Assembly: GCF_029953285.1 (NCBI RefSeq)
Contig: NZ_JASAOI010000002.1
Coordinates: 248,001 to 312,000 of the forward strand
DNA: 64,000 nucleotides
Reading direction: 5' to 3'
DNA from: Yinghuangia seranimata
GTDB taxonomy: Bacteria; Actinomycetota; Actinomycetes; Streptomycetales; Streptomycetaceae
Part shown: piece after piece, positions 15,842 to 23,942 of the stretch
Position numbering within the stretch: the first letter of the stretch is position 1
Layout: each line of letters starts with the position of its first letter
Made by a program: the position numbers and the translations under genes
The notes under the pieces: model-generated
Told to the model about the DNA's origin: nothing
What the model saw: only the letters and a program-made list of their open reading frames with translations
Database searches by the model: none

Positions 15842-16945
15842 GTGACACCCAACCTGAGCCCGAAACAGCGCGAGACCATCCTGCGTGCGGCCACGTCGGC
15901 CCCGTCGAAGTACAACACCCAGCCGTGGTGGTTCCGCTGGGACGGCGACGACCTCGAGGTCCACATCGACCCGGCGCGCTCACTGCGGCACGGCGACCCC
16001 GCCGGCCGCGAGGCGCACATCGCCTGCGGCGCTGCGGCCTTCGCGGCACGGCTCGGCTATGCCTCGTTCGACACCGGCACGGCGGTCGAACGGCTGCCCG
16101 ACCACGCCGACCCGCTGTTCGTCGCCCGCGTCCAGGTGGTCGCGGACGCGCCGGATCCGCGCCTCGCCGCGCTGTACCCGTTCCTGCCGCGCCGCCGTAC
16201 CGACCGGGGGCCGTTCCACGAGACCGCGATCCCCACCGCGATCGTCGACGAACTGTGCGCGGCGGCGAGGGAGGAGGAGGCACGGCTGCGCGTCGTCGAC
16301 TGGGAGCCGGCCTACGAAGCGCTGCTCACCATGGTCCGCGAGGCCACCGGTCTCGAGGAGGACGAGTTGCGTGACGAGCGCGCCCGCTGGATCGACGACC
16401 CGTCCGCCGCCGCCCGCCACGAGGGTGTGCCCGCCCCGACGCTGGGCCCACGACCGGAGGAGGACACCGGCGCGGTCCGCGACCTCGCCGTCGGGCGCGA
16501 CATCGCCGACCGGGGGACGGCGGCGTTCGAAGCGCGGCCGCTGATCGCGCTCTTGGAGACCCGTAGCGACACACGCTACGACTGGCTCGCGGCCGGCCAG
16601 GCCCTCCAACGGCTCCTGCTGGCCGCCACCCGGTACGGGGTCGCGGCGTCGTTCGCGAACCAGCCGCTGGAGAACCCGGACCTGCGCGCCGAGGCCGGCC
16701 GGCTCACGATCCCACCCGAGGACACCCACTTTGCGGCCGCCCAGATGATCCTGAGGCTCGGTTTGAGCACCGCCGACGTGCCGCCCTCGCCGCCCCCCGC
16801 GTGCACCTGGAGCTGCGCGACCACACCGTCGTCGTCGACGTCACCATCGCCGCCGCGCCTTGTGCGACCGCTTACCCCCGCGTCCGCTCAGCGGTCCGCA
16901 TCGCCCTCGCCGAGTTCACCACGAGCTGGGCGTACACCCCGGTGA
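15842..16945 (+). CDS. Acg-family nitroreductase-fold protein, copy 2, with aberrant C-terminus
   Basis: A 367-aa reading frame, closely similar to the copy at 5876 over residues 5-315 (SAPSKYNTQPWWF, RRRTDRGPF, DLAVGRDI, GVAASFANQPLE, MILRLGLST). GTG 15842 follows GGAGGT by eight bases. After LGLSTADVPPSPPP the expected end is replaced by about 50 Ser/Pro/Arg-rich residues. In the +1 frame the same DNA encodes a sensible beta-rich sequence (16801-16980), so the 3' end looks like a junction of two genes by deletion or a frameshift. The fold is probably intact because the lost part is only the variable tail. Confidence 0.78.
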   Translation: MTPNLSPKQRETILRAATSAPSKYNTQPWWFRWDGDDLEVHIDPARSLRHGDPAGREAHIACGAAAFAARLGYASFDTGTAVERLPDHADPLFVARVQVVADAPDPRLAALYPFLPRRRTDRGPFHETAIPTAIVDELCAAAREEEARLRVVDWEPAYEALLTMVREATGLEEDELRDERARWIDDPSAAARHEGVPAPTLGPRPEEDTGAVRDLAVGRDIADRGTAAFEARPLIALLETRSDTRYDWLAAGQALQRLLLAATRYGVAASFANQPLENPDLRAEAGRLTIPPEDTHFAAAQMILRLGLSTADVPPSPPPACTWSCATTPSSSTSPSPPRLVRPLTPASAQRSASPSPSSPRAGRTPR

Positions 16946-16980
16946 CCGTCTACCACACGGCGGTCGCCCAGATCGCGTAA
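16801..16980 (+). pseudogene. Possible remnant of a small Asp23-like protein
   Basis: From GTG 16801 to TAA 16978-16980 a 59-residue sequence reads VHLELRDHTVVVDVTIAA, then YPRVRSAVRIALAEFTTSW and a final VTVYHTAVAQIA. The alternating hydrophobic strand, Arg-rich helix and strand order resembles the C-terminal half of Asp23/Gls24-type envelope-stress proteins, but the match is weak. It overlaps the aberrant tail of the nitroreductase in another frame and has no ribosome-binding site. It could be a decayed gene whose 5' part was deleted. Confidence 0.3.
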
Positions 16981-16995
16981 CCAGGAGAGCCGACT

Positions 16996-17436
16996 ATGAC
17001 CGACAACGTCTCGCACACGTCCGTCCTGGTCGGCTTCGACGGCTCCGCCGGAGCACAGCGCGCGCTGGGCTGGGCCATCGAGGCCGCCCGGCGCGCAGGC
17101 GCGCCCCTCCGACTGCTGATGGCGGTGCCCGTGGGCAACGGCTCACATCAGGATCGCTACCACGAGGTGCTTGCGGCGGCCCAGGAGATCGTCGGTCTGG
17201 CGGTCGCCGAAGTCCGACTCGGCGAGCCCTGGCTTCGCGTGGACGGGACGGTGCGGCGCGGGCGGCCCGCCGACGTCCTGATCCGGGCCGCGCGCGACGC
17301 GGACCTCGTCGTCGTCGGGCGGCGGCGCCGACACGAGGTCATGGACCCCCGTCTGGGCTCGGTCTCGACCGACGTATGCGCGCACGCGCACTGCCCCGTC
17401 GTCGTGGTCCCCCCGGAATGGGCCGGACGGCCGTGA
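16996..17436 (+). CDS. Universal stress protein (single domain)
   Basis: A 146-aa UspA-fold protein: HTSVLVGFDGSAGAQRALGW at the start and VVVGRRRRHEVMDPRLGSVS near the end. The final GS of the nucleotide loop is kept, but the second Gly is replaced by Arg. ATG 16996 follows GGAG. It sits 15 bases after the Asp23-like remnant and probably belongs to the same transcript as the nitroreductase; it has no box of its own. Confidence 0.85.
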   Translation: MTDNVSHTSVLVGFDGSAGAQRALGWAIEAARRAGAPLRLLMAVPVGNGSHQDRYHEVLAAAQEIVGLAVAEVRLGEPWLRVDGTVRRGRPADVLIRAARDADLVVVGRRRRHEVMDPRLGSVSTDVCAHAHCPVVVVPPEWAGRP

Positions 17437-17521
17437 CCGCCGCCGGTTCCGGGGACACCGCCGACGGCCAGGGCGGTGGCCTGCGCCGGCCTTGGCGATC
17501 AGAGGCCCTCGTCCTGCCGCG

Positions 17522-17538
17522 CCGGCCCTTTCGGCCGG
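17522..17538. terminator. Hairpin between convergent USP and CBS genes
   Basis: CCGGCC (17522-17527) and GGCCGG (17533-17538) pair around a CTTTC loop, 28 bases from the CBS stop. Bidirectional termination is plausible. It superficially resembles the island box but lies at 3' ends, so it is not counted as one. Confidence 0.3.
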
Positions 17539-17565
17539 TACCCACAGGCGACACCGAGGACGCGT

Positions 17566-18093
17566 TCAGTCGTCGAACGGGTAAGGCAGCACGGGCTCCA
17601 GGCTGAACAGCATCGGGCCCGTGCCCGCCGGGGCGGTTCGGCGGCGGGGCCGGCCGGCGACGACCGCGACGAGGTCACGTGCGGTGAGCAGGCCCACGAA
17701 GGTGCTGTCGGCGTCGACCACGACCGCGGCGTCCACGCCCGATCGGGCCATCAAGGCCGCGGCGTGCGGCACGGGCGCGTCGTCACGCACCTGGATACGC
17801 CGGTGGCTCTGGACGACGTCGCCCATGTAGCGCTCGCTGAGCGTGGTCGCGGGCAGGGCGCACTCGACCGCGAGGTCGGAGCGTTCGACCAGCCCGCGGC
17901 AGCGCCCGTTCGCGTCCACCACGGGGAGGTGGTGGAAGCCGGTGCGCTGGAGGATCTCCCAGGCCATCAACACCGACTCGTCCTCCGCGACGGTGACCAG
18001 GGCGACGCTCATGACATCCCGCACGCACAGGTCCGCGTAGTCCTGCGGCGGGTCGGCTTGTGGCTTCGGCTTCGCTTGGGTGCGGTCGTCCAT
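17566..18093 (-). CDS. CBS-domain pair protein, copy 2
   Basis: A 175-aa protein with a polar N-terminal tail and two CBS motifs: residues 22-80 (VRDVMSVALVTVAEDESVL, FHHLPVVDANGRCRGLV) and 92-150 (MGDVVQSHRRIQVRDDAPV, VDAAVVVDADSTFVGLLTAR). ATG 18093 is chosen because AGGAAGG is eight bases upstream; GTG 18102 is closer to that site. It follows the truncated PNPOx-like gene by 21 bases and is probably expressed from the same box-bearing promoter (box 7). Confidence 0.83.
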   Translation of the reverse strand: MDDRTQAKPKPQADPPQDYADLCVRDVMSVALVTVAEDESVLMAWEILQRTGFHHLPVVDANGRCRGLVERSDLAVECALPATTLSERYMGDVVQSHRRIQVRDDAPVPHAAALMARSGVDAAVVVDADSTFVGLLTARDLVAVVAGRPRRRTAPAGTGPMLFSLEPVLPYPFDD

Positions 18094-18114
18094 CACGAAC
18101 ACCTTCCTGCGTTT

Positions 18115-18363
18115 TCAGATGGTCCGCCGTCGCGTGATACGGCGTCCCGTGACCGGTTCCGTTCGGATGGAGGTGCCCCGCACCCGGAAGGCCGCGTCGT
18201 TCCCGACCGGTACGAAGTTGACCGGACGCGCGGCCGGGAGCGCCTCGTGCGAGTACACGACGCGTCCGACCTCCGCCTGGACCAGCGGCTCCAAGGCCGC
18301 GGAGCGGTCCGGCTCCACCGTCCGCGCCGGGGGGTCGTCCGGCGCCGTCACGTCATTCCCCAT
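18115..18363 (-). pseudogene. Truncated PNPOx-like flavin-binding protein
   Basis: Only 82 residues. The middle, LEPLVQAEVGRVVYSHEALP followed by RPVNFVPVGNDAAFRVRGTS, is the first two strands of the PNPOx-like split barrel (in full-length relatives this is followed by a glycine-rich FMN strand and about 60-100 more residues). The frame then closes with an Arg/Thr-rich tail 21 bases before the CBS gene. The start may be ATG 18363 or a GTG four codons later. It has the best box of the island 34 bases upstream (18398-18413), so the promoter is kept although the protein is cut. Confidence 0.6.
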
Positions 18364-18397
18364 ACCGCGAGTCTCAGACGGGACGAATGCAGTGCAC

Positions 18398-18413
18398 AGG
18401 GCCGAACGGCCCT
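18398..18413. promoter_or_regulatory. Island box 7, perfect arms (AGGGCCGAACGGCCCT)
   Basis: Both arms perfect, centre AA. Only 34 bases upstream of the truncated PNPOx-like start on the minus strand. Confidence 0.72.
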
Positions 18414-18517
18414 GCTGGGGGAGGTCGACAGCACGCGAGCCCGACGGTGCGTGCGGCCGAGCGGTCGCGACGCGGACGGCTTGGCCCGCGGCGCGGGCCG
18501 GACCGCGCCGGCGCGCG

Positions 18518-21139
18518 TCACCGGCGCCCGGACCGTGGGCGGGATTCGCCGTCCCGGCCTGCTCGGCGCGCGTGGAACCCTCGGTACGCGCGGGCCGCGG
18601 CGAAACCGGAGGCGACGCCGAGCAGGACGAGCGCGAGGTCGCCGGCCGACACCGGCTCGGTGCCGAGCAGGTCGCGCAGGAACGGGAGGTAGACCCCGGC
18701 CAGGCCGAGTGCGGCCGAGCCGACGACCGCGGCGGGGAGGAAGAGGTTCTCGCGGGTGAACACCCGGGTGCGCAGGCCCAGTACGGTGCCGAGTTGCGCC
18801 GCGAGGAGGGTGAGGAACAGCACGGTCTGCCAGGGCCGTTCGGCGTGCCGCGCCCACACTCCGGCGGCGAGCGACGCGGCCGTGACGACCGTGCCGAGCA
18901 CGACGACGCCCTGCCAGAGGCCGTCACCGAGGATGCTCTGCCCCGGCGGGCGGGGCCGGCGCAGCATGGTGCCCGGCTCGACCGGCTCCGCGCCCAGGGC
19001 GACGCCGGTCAGCCCGTGCGTCAGCAGGTTGACCCACAGGATCTGCGCGGCGAGCAGCGGAACGGCCAGTCCGAGTACGGGGCCCAGCAGCATCACGGCG
19101 ATCTCCGCGGTGCCGCCCGCGAGGGCGTAGAGCAGGAACCGGCGGATGTTGTGGTAGACGCGGCGGCCTTCTTCGACGGCGGCCACGACGGTACCGATCT
19201 CGTCGTCGGCCAGTACCAGGTCCGCGGCCTGGCGGGCGACTTCCGTGCCGCGGCGGCCCATGGCCACGCCGATGTCGGCCTGGTGCAGGGCGGGTCCGTC
19301 GTTGACGCCGTCGCCGGTCATGGCGGTCACCGCTCCGGCGTCGTGCCAGGTGCGGATGATGGAGAGCTTCTGCTCGGGCGTGGTACGGGCGAAGATACGT
19401 GTGCTCCGCACCGTCTCCGGTGGGACGCCGGCCAGCTGCGCGCCCGTCAGCACGTCGCCGGCGTCGGCCTCGACGATGCCCAGGCGTCGGGCCACGCAGC
19501 GCGCGGTCGCCGGATGGTCGCCGGTGATCATCACCGGCGTGATGCCGGCGGCGTCGCACGCGGCGACCGTGTCGCGTGCCGCGTCTTTCGGGGGGTCGTC
19601 GATCCCGATCAGTCCGAGCAGGCTCAGGCCGGTCTCCGCGTCGCGCGCGTGTGCGGGGGCGGCGGGCAGACGCCGCGAGGCGACGGCCAGGACGCGGAAG
19701 CCCTCTGCGGCCAGGTGGTCGGCTTCGGCGCGGGCCCGGGCGAGCAGCGGCGCCGGGTCGTCCAGGAAATCCGGCGCGAGGAGGACCTCGGGGGCGCCCT
19801 TGGTGAAGACCGCGACGGCGTCGTCGGCGTCGTGGACGGTGGTCATGCGCTTGCGGCCGCTGTCGAAGGGGGCGGCGTCGCGCCGGGGCAACCGGGCGCG
19901 CAGCGCCTCCGGATCCAGTCCGGCCTTCGCGGCGGCGGCCAGCAGTGCGGCCTCGGTCGGGTCGCCCAGGGCCGTCCAGCCGCCGTCCTCGTCGGACGAG
20001 GGCGGGACGAGCGCGCTGTCGTTGCACAAGGCGGCGGCGGTGAGCAGGCGTTCGATGCCGGTTGCCGAGTCGTCGTCGGCGATGATCGTCCCCCGTGGCG
20101 CGTAGCCGCGGCCGGTGACCTCGGCGGCGCCCTCAGGTGTCCACAACCGCTCCACGACCATGCGCCCCTCCGTGAGGGTCCCGGTCTTGTCCGTGGCGAG
20201 CACCGTCACCGACCCGAGGGTCTCCACGGCGGGGAGGTTGCGGACGATGGCGCGGCGGGCGGCCATGCGCCGCGCGCCCAGGGCGAGTCCGAGGGTGACC
20301 ACGGCCGGCAGCGACTCGGGTACCGCGGCCACGGCCAGGCTGACGGCCGTCACCGCCATCGACTCCGTCGGCTGACCACGCGCGACGCCCAGGGCGAAGT
20401 AGGCCGCGCACAGCGCGATGACGACGAACGCCAGCACCCGCCCCAGCTCGGCCAGCCGCCGCTGCAGCGGGGTGGGCTCGCGGCGCTCGGCCATCAGTGA
20501 CGCGATGCGCCCCAGTGTCGAGGCGGCGCCGGTCGCGGTGACCTCGGCGTCCGCATGGCCGCGCACGACGACCGTTCCCGCCTGGAGGCGGTGCGACGGG
20601 CCCGCGGAACCGCCGGGCGAGACGGCGGACTTGTCGACCGGGACCGATTCGCCGGTCACCGTCGACTCGTCCACGAGCAGCGCCGACGATGCGAGCACAT
20701 CGCCGTCCGCCGGCACGATGTCGCCCTCCCCGAGAACGACGACGTCTCCGGGAACCACCGCCGCCGCGGGGAGTTCGACCTCGGCACCGTCGCGCCGCAC
20801 CCGCACGCCGGGCGCCGACAGGTCGGAGAGCGCGGTGACCGCCCGATCGGCACGGATCTCCTGAGTCACGCCCACGATCGTGTTGACGGTGACCACGAGC
20901 AGGATCACGACGGTGTCCGCGAGGTCCGCGGTCAACGCCGTCAGGACCGCGGCGGCCAGCAGGACGAGGATCAGCGGATCACGCAGCTGCGAGGCCACCC
21001 GCGCGACCAGCGGCGTCGGACGCCGGTGCGCCACGGTGTTGGGCCCGTGCCGGGCGAGCAGTTCGGCGGCTTGTGCGCTGGTCAGACCCGCCGCCCGGGC
21101 GTCGGGCGGCGCTCCGGCCTGCTCCGCGGTGTCGGTCAT
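18518..21139 (-). CDS. P-type cation ATPase (CtpF/PII Ca2+-ATPase-like)
   Basis: An 873-aa membrane pump. In order: N-terminal cation-ATPase domain ([18 protein letters not shown]), helix pair, actuator domain with TGES ([13 protein letters not shown]), helix 4 PESLPAVVT (the PEGLP-type ion-binding motif), phosphorylated Asp317 in DKTGTLTEG, nucleotide domain with KGAPEVL, hinge [12 protein letters not shown], and a C-terminal block of about six helices. This is the type II pattern; the DosR-regulon model CtpF (Rv1997) has the same order. ATG 21139 has a weak AAGGG site. A box with perfect arms lies 138 bases upstream. The ion is unknown (Ca2+ or Mn2+ likely). Confidence 0.9.
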   Translation of the reverse strand: MTDTAEQAGAPPDARAAGLTSAQAAELLARHGPNTVAHRRPTPLVARVASQLRDPLILVLLAAAVLTALTADLADTVVILLVVTVNTIVGVTQEIRADRAVTALSDLSAPGVRVRRDGAEVELPAAAVVPGDVVVLGEGDIVPADGDVLASSALLVDESTVTGESVPVDKSAVSPGGSAGPSHRLQAGTVVVRGHADAEVTATGAASTLGRIASLMAERREPTPLQRRLAELGRVLAFVVIALCAAYFALGVARGQPTESMAVTAVSLAVAAVPESLPAVVTLGLALGARRMAARRAIVRNLPAVETLGSVTVLATDKTGTLTEGRMVVERLWTPEGAAEVTGRGYAPRGTIIADDDSATGIERLLTAAALCNDSALVPPSSDEDGGWTALGDPTEAALLAAAAKAGLDPEALRARLPRRDAAPFDSGRKRMTTVHDADDAVAVFTKGAPEVLLAPDFLDDPAPLLARARAEADHLAAEGFRVLAVASRRLPAAPAHARDAETGLSLLGLIGIDDPPKDAARDTVAACDAAGITPVMITGDHPATARCVARRLGIVEADAGDVLTGAQLAGVPPETVRSTRIFARTTPEQKLSIIRTWHDAGAVTAMTGDGVNDGPALHQADIGVAMGRRGTEVARQAADLVLADDEIGTVVAAVEEGRRVYHNIRRFLLYALAGGTAEIAVMLLGPVLGLAVPLLAAQILWVNLLTHGLTGVALGAEPVEPGTMLRRPRPPGQSILGDGLWQGVVVLGTVVTAASLAAGVWARHAERPWQTVLFLTLLAAQLGTVLGLRTRVFTRENLFLPAAVVGSAALGLAGVYLPFLRDLLGTEPVSAGDLALVLLGVASGFAAARAYRGFHARRAGRDGESRPRSGRR

Positions 21140-21277
21140 GCCCTTGTTTCCCTGGAACGACAGCCGGCGGGCACGCGGCGTTTTGCGGCGTCGGACATGA
21201 CGGCCTCTGTCGATCGGCGGCCGAACGGACGCGCCGGCCTCTCCTTCCGACCCTGGTCCGCACGGCCCGAGGCCACC

Positions 21278-21293
21278 AGGGCCGTCCGGCCCT
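21278..21293. promoter_or_regulatory. Island box 8, perfect arms (AGGGCCGTCCGGCCCT)
   Basis: Perfect 7-base arms, centre TC, 138 bases upstream of the ATPase start. Confidence 0.7.
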
Positions 21294-21497
21294 GCCCCGC
21301 CGGGCGGCTGTACTCGGCGGCGGCCTTGTCCTCCTGCGCACCGTCGGGCAGGCGGACACTGCGCGACCGCATCGACCGTGAACTGGGCTGGACGGCCGTG
21401 GTGCCCCGGCCCGGCGAGCGGGTCCTGATCCGGTAACCGCCGCGCGTCCGGGCGCCGTCGGCCCTGCGGCTCGGCCCTGCGGCTCGGCTCTGTCCGA

Positions 21498-21513
21498 CGG
21501 GCCGAACGGCCCT
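21498..21513. promoter_or_regulatory. Island box 9 (13 of 14 arm positions)
   Basis: CGGGCCGAACGGCCCT, ending 89 bases before the tandem USP gene. Confidence 0.66.
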
Positions 21514-21602
21514 GCCCCGCGGGTGGCCCTCGGCGGGAGGGTCGGGTTAGGCGGCCGGCGGGCGACGATGCCGGCCATCGGGTCTGGAAAGGGGTGGCGG
21601 GC

Positions 21603-22577
21603 ATGAATGCGGCAGGCACGGGACGTCCCGTGGTCGTCGGCGTGGAGCGCGGCGAGGAAGGCCGGGCCGCCACGCTGTGGGCGGCTGAGCAGGCGGTACG
21701 GCGGGGCCTGCCACTGCGCGTGATACATGCGCTGGACTGGCCCGCGGGCGCGCCGCGGCCGCAGTTCTCCGTCGCCGCGGGGACGGCGGCGCGGCACCGG
21801 GAGACCGAGCGGGTGCACGCCACGAGCTGGGCGACCCAGGTGTACCGGGACCCGGACCTGGCCCGGCCGATGTACGGGTGGGGCGACCGGTTCCACGCCG
21901 CCGCCACCGAGGTCGTGGAGGAAGCGCGTGCCCTCGCCCTGGAACAGCACCCGCATCTGGAGGCGACCGCGGCGCTGCTCGACGGCACCCCCGCCACCGT
22001 CCTGATCCGCGAGTCGGCGGACGCGGCGATGCTGGTGCTCGGCTCCCGGCACCAGTCCTCGCTCTCCGAGGCGTTGACCACCGGGAGCATCGCCGTTCCG
22101 GTGAGCGCCCACGCCGCGTGTCCGGTCGCGATCGTGCGCGGGCCGGAGCACCGGGCCGTGGACGGTCCGACCGTGGTGGTCGGCGTCGACGCGTCCGAAC
22201 GCTCACTGCCCGCCGTCGACTTCGCGTTCGACGAGGCGTCCCGGCGGGGCGCCGTGCTCACCGCCGTCCACATGGTCCACAGCGTCGGCGGCCGCATGTC
22301 CGACGACACCGTGAAGGAAGCCCGCATCCGCCTCGCCGAGTTCCTCGACGGTCATCGCGCCCGCTACCCGGACGTCGTGGTGCGCCCGCAGATCAGGCCG
22401 GGGCACCCGGTCAAGGAGCTCGTCGACGCGTCCCGGCACGCGCTCGCCGTGGTCGTGGGCACCCGCGGACTGGGCGGGTTCCGCGGCATGCTCCTCGGCT
22501 CGGTGAGCCACGGCCTCGTCCACCGGGCCGCGTGCCCGGTGGTCGTCGTCCCGAGCCCGGACACCACGGCCGACTGA
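21603..22577 (+). CDS. Tandem universal stress protein (two UspA domains, Rv2623/Rv2005c-like)
   Basis: A 324-aa protein. Domain 1 (residues 8-175) begins RPVVVGVERGEEGRAA, a long insert carrying HATSWATQVYRDPDLARP, and ends LVLGSRHQSSLSEALTTGS, a degenerate ATP loop. Domain 2 (180-320) begins TVVVGVDASERSLPA and ends VVVGTRGLGGFRGMLLGSVS, the complete G-2x-G-9x-G-S ATP motif. Tandem USPs in M. tuberculosis (Rv2623, Rv2005c) belong to the DosR regulon and bind ATP. ATG 21603 is chosen because AAAGGGG lies eight bases upstream; GTG 21594 would sit inside it. Box 9 precedes it. Confidence 0.9.
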   Translation: MNAAGTGRPVVVGVERGEEGRAATLWAAEQAVRRGLPLRVIHALDWPAGAPRPQFSVAAGTAARHRETERVHATSWATQVYRDPDLARPMYGWGDRFHAAATEVVEEARALALEQHPHLEATAALLDGTPATVLIRESADAAMLVLGSRHQSSLSEALTTGSIAVPVSAHAACPVAIVRGPEHRAVDGPTVVVGVDASERSLPAVDFAFDEASRRGAVLTAVHMVHSVGGRMSDDTVKEARIRLAEFLDGHRARYPDVVVRPQIRPGHPVKELVDASRHALAVVVGTRGLGGFRGMLLGSVSHGLVHRAACPVVVVPSPDTTAD

Positions 22578-22956
22578 CGACGGCCCCGCGGTGACCGCCC
22601 AGAGCACACCCGTCGGCGGCGGCCGCTCCCCAGCGGGAACGGCGCGTCGCCGACGGCATCCACGCCATACGCACGGGCACCCGCCGGGGGGCCGCGCCCG
22701 TCCCGGCGATGCCGGGCCGGCGTTCGCGGGCCTGCGCGGGGTGTCGCTGGAGGACGTCGACGCCGGCGTCGTGCAGGAGTTCGCCGTACCAGTCGTGCGG
22801 CTCGAAGGCCTTGGGCTCCCATGCGTGCAGCAGTTCCAGCGGGCTGCCGCGCAGCGCGGCCTCGTCGGCGGCCCAGTCGACGGCGTTGCGGGCGTAGTCG
22901 GAACCGTCGACGCCGACGACCACGGGACGGGGCGGCTCGGTGGCGGGGGTGGGCAT
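22411..22956 (-). pseudogene. Truncated universal stress protein, read-through antisense to the tandem USP gene
   Basis: From ATG 22956 (GAGGAGA upstream) the first 65 codons encode a good UspA start: PPRPVVVGVDGSDYARNAVDW, then GSPLELLHAWEP and HDWYGELLHDAGVDVL. From about 22760 similarity stops, although the frame stays open to 22411, running antisense through the last 167 bases of the tandem USP gene. The C-terminal half of the fold, including the ATP loop, is missing in all frames. A deletion that joined this gene to the tail of the neighbouring USP would explain it. Box 10 lies 41 bases upstream. Confidence 0.6.
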
Positions 22957-22997
22957 ATGCGCTCTCCTCGGCTGAATCGCGGCGGCTCCGGCGACAC

Positions 22998-23013
22998 AGG
23001 GCCGTTCGGCCCG
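22998..23013. promoter_or_regulatory. Island box 10 (13 of 14 arm positions)
   Basis: AGGGCCGTTCGGCCCG between the broken USP (41 bases, minus strand) and the second Rv1733c-like gene (131 bases, plus strand); divergent control is possible. Confidence 0.66.
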
Positions 23014-23144
23014 GTCGAGGGAGGCCCACGCCCCATGTGGTGCCGCACAGGTCCCGCGAGAGTGAATCCATGGGGACGCCGTCCCGAAGCGTGACGCACC
23101 CCGGGACCCCCGACACAGCGGCACGACCGAACGGAGGCACCACG

Positions 23145-23741
23145 ATGAGCGCCCCGGTCGCCCCGGGACACGGGACACCCCGCCGGCGGGGCTGGTGGCT
23201 TCGCCGGCACAACCCGATGTGTACATGGGGGATGCGCCTGCACCAGGCATTCGGCGTCCTGGTGATCGTCGCGCTCATCGCGGTGCCGGCCGCAAGCTTC
23301 CTGGTCGGCCGCGTGCGCTACGACGCCGAGGCGGCACACAACCGGGCCGCCGCCACAGCTGCCCACCCGGTCACCGGTGTGCTGGAACAGGACGTGTACG
23401 CCGTGGCCGGCAGCATGCGCACCGGTGCCGCGACCGCCAAGGTCTCCTGGACCGCCGCCGACGGGACCACCCGCACCGGGCAGGCACCGGTGCAGACCAT
23501 CGGAAGCCGCGGCGACCAGACCGTCGTGTGGCTGGACCGCGCGGGCAACCCGGTCGAGCCGCCCGCACCGCCCGGCCGGGCGATGTCCCACGCGATCGGC
23601 TCGGGGCTGGCGACGCTCGTCGGCGGTGCCGCCGCCCTGCTGGCGTTGCTCGGCTCCGAGCGGTTCCTGTTCATGCGCCGGCGCACCGCCGCCTGGGCCC
23701 GTGACTGGGAGCGCACCGCGCCCAGGTGGGCCCGTGCCTGA
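23145..23741 (+). CDS. Rv1733c-like two-helix membrane protein, copy 2
   Basis: A 198-aa protein with the same layout as the copy at 11084: a basic N-terminal tail with RRHNPM, a helix near residues 35-57, an extracytoplasmic domain with VSWTAADGTTRTG and TVVWLDRAGNPVEPP, a helix near 148-168 and the closing ARDWERTAPRW. ATG 23145 follows ACGGAGG. Function is unknown; the family is a conserved member of DosR-type regulons. Divergence between the two copies is large outside these blocks, so they are old paralogues. Confidence 0.8.
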   Translation: MSAPVAPGHGTPRRRGWWLRRHNPMCTWGMRLHQAFGVLVIVALIAVPAASFLVGRVRYDAEAAHNRAAATAAHPVTGVLEQDVYAVAGSMRTGAATAKVSWTAADGTTRTGQAPVQTIGSRGDQTVVWLDRAGNPVEPPAPPGRAMSHAIGSGLATLVGGAAALLALLGSERFLFMRRRTAAWARDWERTAPRWARA

Positions 23742-23804
23742 CCTGATCACGGAGCGCGGGACCACGGACTCCCGGCACGCCGTGGCGAGCATCCTGACGA
23801 ATCA

Positions 23805-23820
23805 GAGGCCGTTCGGCCCC
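23805..23820. promoter_or_regulatory. Island box 11, degenerate (11 of 14 arm positions)
   Basis: The core GGCCGTTCGGCCCC ends 122 bases before the flavodoxin start, suggesting that gene belongs to the same regulon. Confidence 0.5.
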
Positions 23821-23942
23821 TCCGTTCGACCGCCCGGCTTCACACAATGGACGTGTCGGCCGATGAGCGGGACAACCCCCGGTCGGGCGGCCGGCGAGCG
23901 CGCCGGCGAAAGCCGGGCGAGCGCAGAGGGAGATGAGTTGTC

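Larger units (their letters stand above)
21140..21602. other. Divergent intergenic region, no convincing gene
   Basis: 463 bases between the ATPase and the tandem USP. It holds two boxes (21278 and 21498) and a direct repeat of CGGCCCTGCGGCT around 21459-21484. A plus-strand frame ends at 21436 with RIDRELGWTAVVPRPGERV, which looks protein-like but has no start signal and no recognisable family. Confidence 0.45.

Noticed and set aside
17522-17538. CCGGCCCTTTCGGCCGG as an island box
   Set aside because: It sits between two convergent gene ends and fits a terminator hairpin better; arm match is poor.
18831-18846. AGGGCCG-TT-CGGCGTG, resembling the island box
   Set aside because: It lies inside the ATPase coding region and its right arm is incomplete; probably incidental.
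21340-21436. C-terminal gene fragment ending RIDRELGWTAVVPRPGERVLIR
   Set aside because: Looks protein-like but has no start, ribosome-binding site or recognisable family; listed only as a note in the intergenic entry.
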